Shown here: piece by piece, positions 6,057 to 11,367 of the stretch
Layout: each line of letters starts with the position of its first letter
Numbering within the stretch: position 1 is the first letter of the stretch
Source of the DNA: JAUPTX01 sp964550665
GTDB taxonomy: Bacteria > Patescibacteriota > Minisyncoccia > Phycocordibacterales > CSBR16-119
Reading direction: 5' to 3'
Assembly: GCA_964550665.1 (NCBI GenBank)
Contig: CAZJZW010000001.1
Location: 1 to 41,289 of the forward strand
DNA length: 41,289 nucleotides
Program-made: the position numbers and the translations under genes
The notes under the pieces: model-generated
Database searches by the model: none
The model's input: the letters and a program-made list of their open reading frames with translations, nothing else
Told to the model about the DNA's origin: nothing

Positions 6057-6090
6057 TTGATAATATAGCATATTTATACTATATTGTCAA
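6057..6090. promoter_or_regulatory. Palindromic promoter, strong on minus strand
   Basis: Minus strand: TTGACA (6085-6090), 17 nt, TATATT (6062-6067), driving the 137-aa gene. The same DNA read on the plus strand is TTGATA (6057-6062), 17 nt, TATATT (6080-6085). The region is an inverted repeat (TTGATAATATAG/CTATATTGTCAA), so it may also fire toward dgkA in antisense. Confidence 0.7.
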
Positions 6091-6101
6091 GGTTTAGAAA
6101 T

Positions 6102-6533
6102 CTACAACACAAGGAGGAATTTTGGTAGGAAAATCATAAGTCCTATCACAGAAGCGGTGAGAGAAGCTATGAGTACTGCCCCTGCAGCAACATCTTTTGT
6201 GTATTTTGCAAACTCGTGATATCCCGGAGAAGTTAGATCTATATCGAACTCAAGAGCAGTATTGAAGGCTTCTGCCGTTAATACGAAACCAATAGAAAGA
6301 ATGACGAAAAGCCACTCGGTTTGTGAAATGTCGAAAACAAATCCAAGCCAAACAGTAATAAGTCCAAGAATTATTTGTATCCAAGAATTATGAGTAGTTT
6401 TGAGAAATATTTTTAAACCATAAAAAGCATTTTCAAAGCTCTGTATTCTTTTTACAATGCTGAAAATTTGTTCCTGCCCGACTTTGTCATTCAGGCGGGT
6501 TTTTGATTTGTGATTTTTATTTTCCATTTCCAT
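6102..6533 (-). CDS. dgkA: Diacylglycerol/undecaprenol kinase (DgkA family)
   Basis: 143 aa integral membrane kinase. In most non-proteobacteria this family phosphorylates undecaprenol, recycling the lipid carrier for cell-wall synthesis. It has a cytoplasmic basic N-terminus, then three predicted membrane helices (about 50-68, 73-92 and 117-140). The family signature is present: EAFNTALEFDIDL (catalytic Glu region) and KDVAAGAVLI. It starts 5 nt after the xth stop, so the two are probably co-transcribed. The ATG at 6533 is chosen; a second ATG at 6527 would shorten it by two residues. There is no terminator before the next promoter. Confidence 0.9.
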   Translation of the reverse strand: MEMENKNHKSKTRLNDKVGQEQIFSIVKRIQSFENAFYGLKIFLKTTHNSWIQIILGLITVWLGFVFDISQTEWLFVILSIGFVLTAEAFNTALEFDIDLTSPGYHEFAKYTKDVAAGAVLIASLTASVIGLMIFLPKFLLVL

Positions 6534-6538
6534 ATTTA

Positions 6539-7298
6539 CTATAAATTAATCTCGATTGGACAATGATCAGAACCGATAAAGTCCGCATGTGTTTTAAAAC
6601 TTTTTATTTTTTGGAAGACTCCCGGAGAAGTGAAGAAGTAGTCTATTCGCCAACCAACATTTCTTTCTCNNNNNNNNNNNNNNNNNNNNNNNNNNNNNNN
6701 NNNNNNNNNNNNNNNNNNNNNNNNNNNNNNNNNNNNNNNNNNNNNNNNNNNNNNNNNNNNNNNNNNNNNCCCTTTCTTCTGGAAGGAATCCAGTATTTTT
6801 TTCATTTTCTTTTGGACGAGCGAGGTCGATAGCGGTGTGTGCCGTGTTCACATCTCCTGTGAAAATAATTTGTTTGCCAGATTTTTTGAGTTTGTTTATA
6901 AATTTTAAAAATGCGTCGTAAAATTCTAGTTTGTATGCCAAACGAACTGGTCCGCCTCCGCCGTTAGGGAAGTAGCAGTTGATCAAAACAAAATCTTTAA
7001 AGTGGGCGACGACTGTTCGTCCTTCATCGTCGTCTCCCGGCATATCGATTCCGTATGTAACTTTTTCTGGTTTTATTTTTGTGTATATTGCCACACCACT
7101 GTAACCCTTTTTAACTTTTGAACTTGAGAAAAAAGATGTGTATCCTTTTGGATTCAGTACATCGGCCGTAAGCTGGGAAACTTCAGCTTTGGTTTCCTGA
7201 AGACAGAGAATGTCTGGGTTTAGTTTAAGGGCATTAGCAAAAGCACCTTTTTTAACACCTGCTCGTATTCCATTGATGTTCCATGAGATTATTCGCAT
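6539..7298 (-). CDS. xth: Exodeoxyribonuclease III, interrupted by a scaffold gap
   Basis: AP endonuclease/3' exonuclease of base-excision repair (EEP superfamily). N-terminal part: MRIISWNINGIRAG, the catalytic Glu in CLQETKAE, then GDVNTAH, then GFLPEER. C-terminal part after the gap: ERNVGWRIDYFF and the catalytic GSDHCPIE. Compared with family members the gap hides about 35-40 residues (the D-T-F-R...W-W-S-Y region). The two parts lie in different frames across 100 N, which is expected if the gap length is arbitrary, so this is not evidence of a frameshift. The start at 7298 has an extended -10 (TGCTATACT) 6 nt upstream, predicting a leaderless mRNA. Confidence 0.9.
6670..6769. other. Assembly gap (100 N) inside xth
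   Basis: Exactly 100 undetermined bases, a conventional placeholder length. The reading frame and true length cannot be deduced across it. Confidence 0.99.
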
Positions 7299-7304
7299 AT
7301 ATAT

Positions 7305-7313
7305 AGTATAGCA
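7305..7313 (-). promoter_or_regulatory. Extended -10 of xth
   Basis: TGC-TATACT on the minus strand, 6 nt before the ATG, with no convincing -35. Confidence 0.55.
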
Positions 7314-7338
7314 AAGCGCTGTAAAAGTGGGGTATAGC

Positions 7339-7367
7339 TTGACAAATGCATTTAAATATGATATAAA
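7339..7367 (+). promoter_or_regulatory. Promoter of the two-microprotein unit
   Basis: TTGACA (7339-7344), 17-nt spacer, TATAAA (7362-7367). Transcription is predicted to start about 25 nt before the first ATG. Confidence 0.8.
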
Positions 7368-7397
7368 GTATACAGACTAACCAAACCAACAAGTACT

Positions 7398-7517
7398 ATG
7401 AACAACCTATTCTTTGCCAACGAGCACTGTCTGATAAAAGTGCTCATGCTGAGTTCACCCCTTGCTTTCCCTCTGGTGTCAGGGTTCATGATCTGGTTAC
7501 AAATCCATCCCTTCTAA
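7398..7517 (+). CDS. Predicted 39-aa membrane microprotein
   Basis: The frame from the ATG at 7398 to TAA encodes MNNLFFANEHCLIKVLMLSS followed by a hydrophobic segment rich in Leu, Phe, Pro and Val and ending WLQIHPF. One membrane helix is likely (about residues 12-35). It sits immediately behind a near-consensus promoter and an A/C-rich, G-poor leader with no Shine-Dalgarno, like the other small genes of the window. The next frame begins 4 nt after its stop, suggesting translational coupling. I know no family; a small membrane-active peptide or a subunit of a larger complex is conceivable. Confidence 0.55.
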   Translation: MNNLFFANEHCLIKVLMLSSPLAFPLVSGFMIWLQIHPF

Positions 7518-7520
7518 ACG

Positions 7521-7616
7521 ATGGAATCACTACGAGATTGGCTAGATACCGAAGGGGCTAAGTATATGCTTGGCACAGCTCTGGGATCGATGCTCTTACT
7601 TGCTAGTACTTTCTAG
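7521..7616 (+). CDS. Predicted 31-aa membrane microprotein
   Basis: ATG at 7521, TAG at 7614. The sequence is MESLRDWLDTEGAKYMLGTA followed by LGSMLLLASTF: a charged amphipathic start and a short hydrophobic C-terminal helix. It lies 3 nt after the stop of the 39-aa frame, on the same predicted transcript, and is followed within 25 nt by a strong terminator. The arrangement (promoter, two tiny frames, terminator) is tight. The family is unknown to me. The hydrophobic segment is short, so it may lie along the membrane surface rather than cross it. Confidence 0.5.
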   Translation: MESLRDWLDTEGAKYMLGTALGSMLLLASTF

Positions 7617-7636
7617 AGTAGCTAGAAAACCATTTG

Positions 7637-7662
7637 AAAAGCCCCGTTACGCGGGGCTTTTT
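7637..7662. terminator. Bidirectional terminator
   Basis: AAAAGCCCCG/CGGGGCTTTT hairpin with A and T tracts on both sides. It ends the microprotein unit on the plus strand and the methyltransferase on the minus strand. Confidence 0.9.
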
Positions 7663-7667
7663 CTTTT

Positions 7668-8318
7668 CTATGAGTTTTTTTGTAAAAGAGTTATAACGAA
7701 AACCTCACTATCGTGTTCTGGGATTGTTATATGTTCCTGATTTATTACTCTCATATTCTCTCCATATAAATCCATGATTTCTCCATCATCAAAAAAGTAG
7801 TAGTGAATACCTTCAGTTTGGAATTCTCCAGTCGTTGAATCTATTGGATGGAAATCTAAAAATTGTTTTGTATTTTTTGAAAAAGATACATTTAAAATAT
7901 GTCCGCCTGGTTTAAGAACCCGATCTATTTCTTGTCTGTATTTTTCAAAGTCTTTGGGCGATAGGTGTTGAACTAATCCAAAATCTGTCACAACATCAAA
8001 AGCCTTGTCTTCAAAAGTCATATTAAAAACATCGCCATGAATGAATCTCATTTTTTCTTGAAGTCCTCGAAATTTAACTTCTTGATTATTTACATTCATC
8101 ATTTCTTCAACATAATCGATACCAATAGTTTTAAATCCAAAATCAACAAAAATAAATGGCCATACACCGCGACCAGTTCCGAGATCTAAAACAAATCCAC
8201 CCTTTGGTATGTAAGAGATGTATTCAAAAACTTTTGCCCGGTAATTTTTATTAGTCCAAATGTCCGATCCTGTTTTATAGGCCATCTGGAAATATTTTTT
8301 ATTATGTTCGTATGACAT
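7668..8318 (-). CDS. Class I SAM-dependent methyltransferase
   Basis: 216 aa Rossmann-fold methyltransferase (Methyltransf_11/25-like). Motif I is VLDLGTGRGVWPF (about residues 43-55), the acidic residue after strand beta-2 is in TIGIDYVEEMM, and motif IV is FDVVTDFGLVQHL, followed by the typical DRVLKPGGHIL. The substrate cannot be told from sequence; small-molecule targets are common for this architecture. It is a single gene read toward the bidirectional terminator. A TGT-TAAAAT extended -10 lies 9 nt before the ATG at 8318, which predicts a leaderless or nearly leaderless message. There are no membrane segments. Confidence 0.85.
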   Translation of the reverse strand: MSYEHNKKYFQMAYKTGSDIWTNKNYRAKVFEYISYIPKGGFVLDLGTGRGVWPFIFVDFGFKTIGIDYVEEMMNVNNQEVKFRGLQEKMRFIHGDVFNMTFEDKAFDVVTDFGLVQHLSPKDFEKYRQEIDRVLKPGGHILNVSFSKNTKQFLDFHPIDSTTGEFQTEGIHYYFFDDGEIMDLYGENMRVINQEHITIPEHDSEVFVITLLQKNS

Positions 8319-8327
8319 CGTAGAAAT

Positions 8328-8336
8328 ATTTTAACA
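8328..8336 (-). promoter_or_regulatory. Extended -10 of the methyltransferase gene
   Basis: TGT-TAAAAT on the minus strand, 9 nt before the ATG. Confidence 0.5.
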
Positions 8337-8343
8337 TTTTAAA

Positions 8344-8372
8344 TTGCAAAATTAATTTTTTAGGTGTATAAA
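8344..8372 (+). promoter_or_regulatory. Promoter of the 36-aa gene
   Basis: TTGCAA (8344-8349), 17-nt spacer, TATAAA (8367-8372). Confidence 0.6.
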
Positions 8373-8414
8373 ATACTATAGGCACGTTCGTTTAACCACT
8401 AAAACCACCTTCAC

Positions 8415-8525
8415 ATGCTCGCAATTCTATATGCCGTTTCTCTACTTGTTGGGATAGTTGGTGTCATCATCTATTCCTTCCAATGGATGGATAAGAAATA
8501 TGTCCCACACATGCACAATTGGTGA
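8415..8525 (+). CDS. Predicted 36-aa single-pass membrane protein
   Basis: ATG at 8415, TGA at 8523. It encodes MLAILYAVSLLVGIVGVIIY, a typical 19-20 residue membrane helix, followed by a short soluble tail with aromatic and basic residues ending HMHNW. It has its own promoter (8344-8372), an A/C-rich leader of about 35 nt, and a terminator 20 nt after the stop. The layout is that of a real monocistronic small gene. The family is unknown; small one-helix proteins often tune larger membrane complexes, which is inference here. Confidence 0.6.
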   Translation: MLAILYAVSLLVGIVGVIIYSFQWMDKKYVPHMHNW

Positions 8526-8543
8526 CACCATTTTAACCTCAAC

Positions 8544-8567
8544 CGAAAACCTCAGTTGGGGTTTTCG
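8544..8567. terminator. Bidirectional terminator
   Basis: CGAAAACC/GGTTTTCG hairpin between the 36-aa gene (plus) and the recombinase gene (minus). Confidence 0.75.
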
Positions 8568-8580
8568 CATTTAATAAGGA

Positions 8581-9501
8581 CTAATCCTTCTTTTTACTAT
8601 GGAATTTCTTATGTATATCCTTTAATTGGCTGTCAGTAACGTGGGTATAGATTTGTGTTGTGGCGATGTTTGCGTGTCCCAGCATCATCTGTACACTTCG
8701 AATATCAGCACCGTTTTGAAGTAAGTCTGTGGCGAAAGAGTGGCGAATCACGTGCGGTGTAACTTTTTTAGAAATTCCAGCTTTGATCGCATATTTTTTC
8801 ACCAGTCGTTCAATCGAACGGGGAGTGAGTCGCATATCTTTTTTGTCGCTCTTATTGTTACTAAACTGAATGAACATCGCTTCTCCAAAATCTTTCCTAG
8901 CTTTTAAGTATTTGCGTATTGCTTCTTTTGCAGACTCAGAAAGAAAGACAACGCGAACTTTTTCTCCTTTTCCTCGGATAGAAAATTCGTCTTTTGAAAG
9001 ATCGAGATCTTTGTTCAAACTTGCAAGCTCAGAAACTCGAAGTCCGGTTGAGAAAAAAAGTTCAAGTATCGCTCGATCACGAAGGGAAGATAGAGCGTCT
9101 CCATCTGGCGAGTTCAAAAGTCTATTAAGCTCGTCCCCTGAAATTAAATCTAAACTTCGGGCAGATATTTTTGCTAACTCTATTTTATCTGGAGTCATCG
9201 TCGTGACTCCGCGTTTCATCATATATTTTAAAAATGTTCGAAGAGCGATGAGGTGATAGTTTTGAGTATTTTTTTTAAGATTTGCTTGAGATTGACCTTT
9301 TACTTTTACACCAAGTTGTCGATTTAAGTGAATTCTAAACTCGCGTAATTTATCCTCAGTGATTTTTCCAACATCTTTTATATTAGCGAATTCAAAAAAA
9401 CGAGTTAGGTATCTGTCATAGTTTTCGACAGTCTTTAAACTTAAACCTTTTTCAATTTCTAGATATTCGAGAAATTGTGTTTTTGCAGAGCTTGTATTCA
9501 T
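8581..9501 (-). CDS. xerC: Tyrosine recombinase, XerC/XerD type
   Basis: 306 aa from the ATG at 9501. The N-terminal SAM-like core-binding domain (about 1-100) is followed by the catalytic domain. Catalytic residues are visible: Arg in STGLRVSELA, His-x-x-Arg in PHVIRHSFATDLL, His in MLGHANIATT, and the nucleophile Tyr in QIYTHV. The length is typical of the chromosome-dimer resolvases XerC/XerD. Only one is in the window, so it may act alone as in single-Xer systems; the position about 6.5 kb from the candidate origin is not informative about dif. A TAAAAT box 7 nt before the ATG predicts a leaderless transcript. A longer in-frame start upstream is rejected because it passes through that box. 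Confidence 0.9.
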   Translation of the reverse strand: MNTSSAKTQFLEYLEIEKGLSLKTVENYDRYLTRFFEFANIKDVGKITEDKLREFRIHLNRQLGVKVKGQSQANLKKNTQNYHLIALRTFLKYMMKRGVTTMTPDKIELAKISARSLDLISGDELNRLLNSPDGDALSSLRDRAILELFFSTGLRVSELASLNKDLDLSKDEFSIRGKGEKVRVVFLSESAKEAIRKYLKARKDFGEAMFIQFSNNKSDKKDMRLTPRSIERLVKKYAIKAGISKKVTPHVIRHSFATDLLQNGADIRSVQMMLGHANIATTQIYTHVTDSQLKDIHKKFHSKKKD

Positions 9502-9508
9502 TAGATCT

Positions 9509-9517
9509 ATTTTACCG
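9509..9517 (-). promoter_or_regulatory. -10 box of the xerC-type gene
   Basis: CGG-TAAAAT on the minus strand, 7 nt before the ATG; same CGG context as comM and the PrgI gene. Confidence 0.45.
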
Positions 9518-9557
9518 TATATGTCGGAAAATAAAAGATACAATAAAAATTTAAAAC

Positions 9558-9590
9558 GAAAAAAGGCGCCCTATAGTGAGGGCACCTTCG
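9558..9590 (-). terminator. Terminator of the 53-aa gene
   Basis: AAGGCGCCCT/AGGGCACCTT hairpin (9563-9588, one mismatch) followed by TTTTTT on the minus strand. Confidence 0.85.
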
Positions 9591-9612
9591 TTGTTGTGTA
9601 GTGTTCGCCAAG

Positions 9613-9774
9613 TTAACTGGCTGACATGAACCGGTATGTGGACAAGGCCACAAGGCTCAAGTAAAAGATCGTGTCCGTTTTCTTATTGATGCCTTTTTTC
9701 TGGCAAGCTGGGCGGATGTATATCATGTACCCGATTGCATAGCAGATCAGGAAAGAGTTTATGATATTGTTCAT
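9613..9774 (-). CDS. Predicted 53-aa two-helix membrane protein
   Basis: Starts MNNIINSFLICYAIGYMIYI at the ATG at 9774, then a basic loop (PACQKKGINKKTDT) and a second hydrophobic segment (IFYLSLVALSTYRF) ending MSAS. The topology is a hairpin of two membrane helices joined by a positive loop. A perfect consensus promoter lies at 9797-9824 with a leader of about 20 nt, and a terminator follows, so it is a monocistronic gene. No family is recognised. A longer in-frame start upstream is unlikely because it would extend into the promoter. Confidence 0.65.
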   Translation of the reverse strand: MNNIINSFLICYAIGYMIYIRPACQKKGINKKTDTIFYLSLVALSTYRFMSAS

Positions 9775-9796
9775 GTTGTGGTGTGTCTCTGTTTTA

Positions 9797-9824
9797 ATTA
9801 TATCACATACATATATTTTGTCAA
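9797..9824 (-). promoter_or_regulatory. Consensus promoter of the 53-aa gene
   Basis: TTGACA (9819-9824), 16-nt spacer, TATAAT (9797-9802): both hexamers are perfect matches. Confidence 0.85.
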
Positions 9825-9842
9825 TACAAATAAAATAACCAC

Positions 9843-9872
9843 TTGACAAATAACTATATTCTATGCTATTAT
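9843..9872 (+). promoter_or_regulatory. Promoter of rpsO
   Basis: TTGACA (9843-9848), 18-nt spacer, TATTAT (9867-9872). It diverges from the promoter at 9797-9824 and leaves a leader of about 120 nt before rpsO, long enough for S15 autoregulation, although I cannot identify a specific S15-binding fold. Confidence 0.7.
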
Positions 9873-10000
9873 ATAGGTAGTTTCGTAAGAAAACATTTTC
9901 ATAAAGGGATTTTTAAAATAGCCTTGTCTTATGTTTGGTCTCGATCAAATAATAGATGAAGCTCTTGCGAAATAAAAATTTATATAGTAATATTCGACCC

Positions 10001-10264
10001 ATGTTAAAAACAGCGAAAAAACAAAAGATAATCAAGAAAGCAGGATTGAACGATAAAGACACAGGGTCTTCTCACGTTCAAATTGCTTTGCTGTCTGAAG
10101 GAATAAAAGAACTTTCTTCTCACTTGAAAACTCACAAAAAAGATAATCACTCAAGACGAGGGCTTATCAAGATGGTTTCAAAGAGACGAAAGCACTTAAA
10201 ATATCTTGAAAGAAAAGATAAAGTTGCATACGACAAGATTGTCTCTGATCTAAAAATCAGTTAA
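10001..10264 (+). CDS. rpsO: 30S ribosomal protein S15
   Basis: 87 aa, near the usual 89. It binds 16S rRNA helices 20-22 and nucleates the central domain of the small subunit. Family features: DTGSSHVQIALLSEGIKELS (DTGS..VQ.A.L...I..L), then the highly conserved HSRRGLIKMVSKRRKHLKYL. The ATG at 10001 matches the family N-terminus; the upstream in-frame extension is leader sequence. The gene is separated from pnp by a NYN-domain gene, although rpsO and pnp are direct neighbours in many bacteria. It is followed by three consecutive stem-loops, the first of which includes the stop codon. Confidence 0.96.
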   Translation: MLKTAKKQKIIKKAGLNDKDTGSSHVQIALLSEGIKELSSHLKTHKKDNHSRRGLIKMVSKRRKHLKYLERKDKVAYDKIVSDLKIS

Positions 10265-10350
10265 CTCCGACGTTGTGTCGGAGTTAATCCCGGCCTTGCG
10301 TCGGGATTAATAAACAAAATCCCTTCCTAAAAAGAGGGATTTTGTTTTTG
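10261..10350 (+). terminator. Three tandem stem-loops after rpsO, last one a terminator
   Basis: Stem 1: TTAACTCCGAC/GTCGGAGTTAA (10261-10287, containing the rpsO stop). Stem 2: TTAATCCCG/CGGGATTAA (10284-10310). Stem 3: AACAAAATCCCT with AGGGATTTTGTT (10313-10348), followed by T residues. Only the third has a good U tract. Confidence 0.8.
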
Positions 10351-10611
10351 GGTGATACTATATAGAGGGAGGTTATTCAGAAACGTCCACCTGAATAAAA
10401 TATTTTTTAATAATTTGGGCAATTTTAATAATAAGCTGATGGCAAAGAGCTATTAGCTAAAAGCTAAAAATGATAATAAGAGCCTCGCTGCGCTCACTCA
10501 TATATTTCCATCGCTCGGACATTGTAAAAGCAAATCTTTTACATGATCCTCGCTTGAAAATATTAAACACAAAGAACAACGGTAGTAAATTAACAACTAA
10601 TTTTAAATATT

Positions 10612-11211
10612 ATGATAATTAAACACAAGGAACAAAGAGTAGGAGTATTTATCGATACACAAAACTTGTACCATTCAGCGAAAAATCTGTTTGGTCATAA
10701 AGTAAACTTTTCAGAAATAGTCAGTGATGCACTGGCTGGAAGAAAACTTATCAGATCTATCGCATATGTGATTACCTCTGAAGCAGGGGACGAACAAGGA
10801 TTTTTTGACGCGCTTCACAAAAATGGAATAGAAACAAAGACAAAAGACTTACAAGTCTTTTTCGGCGGAGCGAAGAAGGGTGACTGGGACGTCGGCCTTG
10901 CGGTCGATGCGATCACGATGGCACCGAAACTTGATGCGGTGATAATCATCTCTGGAGACGGAGACTTTGTACCTCTTGTTGAATATTTACAAATCCATTC
11001 AGGTATTCAAGTAGAAGTCGCATCTTTCGGTCAATCATCTTCTCAAAGATTGGTTGAAGCCTGTGATGATTTTATGGATCTATCTAAACATCCAGAAAAG
11101 TATTTGATTGGATTTCGACCACGAAAACAAAACAAGAAAAAGCAAAAACATCATCAATCTGATAAAGGAAACGTAACGATAACTCGTGCTGTCCCAAAAG
11201 ATGATAAATAA
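10612..11211 (+). CDS. NYN-domain (LabA/DUF88-like) RNase-like protein
   Basis: 199 aa. A single NYN domain with the expected acidic active-site positions: GVFIDTQNLYHSA (first Asp), KKGDWDVGLAVDAI (central Asp), and IIISGDGDFVPLVEYL (DGD motif). The C-terminal tail (about 165-199) is strongly basic and probably disordered, which would suit RNA binding. It lies between rpsO and pnp, two genes of translation and RNA decay, which supports a job in RNA turnover (inference). The intergenic region upstream (10350-10611) contains an 8-bp hairpin TGTAAAAG/CTTTTACA but no other gene. The ATG at 10612 has no Shine-Dalgarno. A terminator follows. Confidence 0.85.
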   Translation: MIIKHKEQRVGVFIDTQNLYHSAKNLFGHKVNFSEIVSDALAGRKLIRSIAYVITSEAGDEQGFFDALHKNGIETKTKDLQVFFGGAKKGDWDVGLAVDAITMAPKLDAVIIISGDGDFVPLVEYLQIHSGIQVEVASFGQSSSQRLVEACDDFMDLSKHPEKYLIGFRPRKQNKKKQKHHQSDKGNVTITRAVPKDDK

Positions 11212-11220
11212 GATGTAACA

Positions 11221-11247
11221 AAAGCCACCCGAGAGGGTGGTTTTTAA
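11221..11247 (+). terminator. Terminator of the NYN gene
   Basis: AAAGCCACCC/GGGTGGTTTTT hairpin. Confidence 0.85.
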
Positions 11248-11367
11248 GTCTTTCTTTTTGTCTAAAATCGAGTAAAATTTAACTATTAGAAATAACCGTT
11301 TGTTTTCGGGCGAGTAGAGTTGAAACAGAACGTTTCAATCCTAAGGCTCGAAAATAAGCCAAATACA

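Noticed and set aside
6539..7298. Frameshift in xth
   Set aside because: The frame change coincides with a 100-N gap of arbitrary length; both sides match exonuclease III.
9931..9975. 14-codon leader peptide (MFGLDQIIDEALAK) in the rpsO leader
   Set aside because: No start signal, attenuator or conservation evidence; it is short enough to occur by chance.
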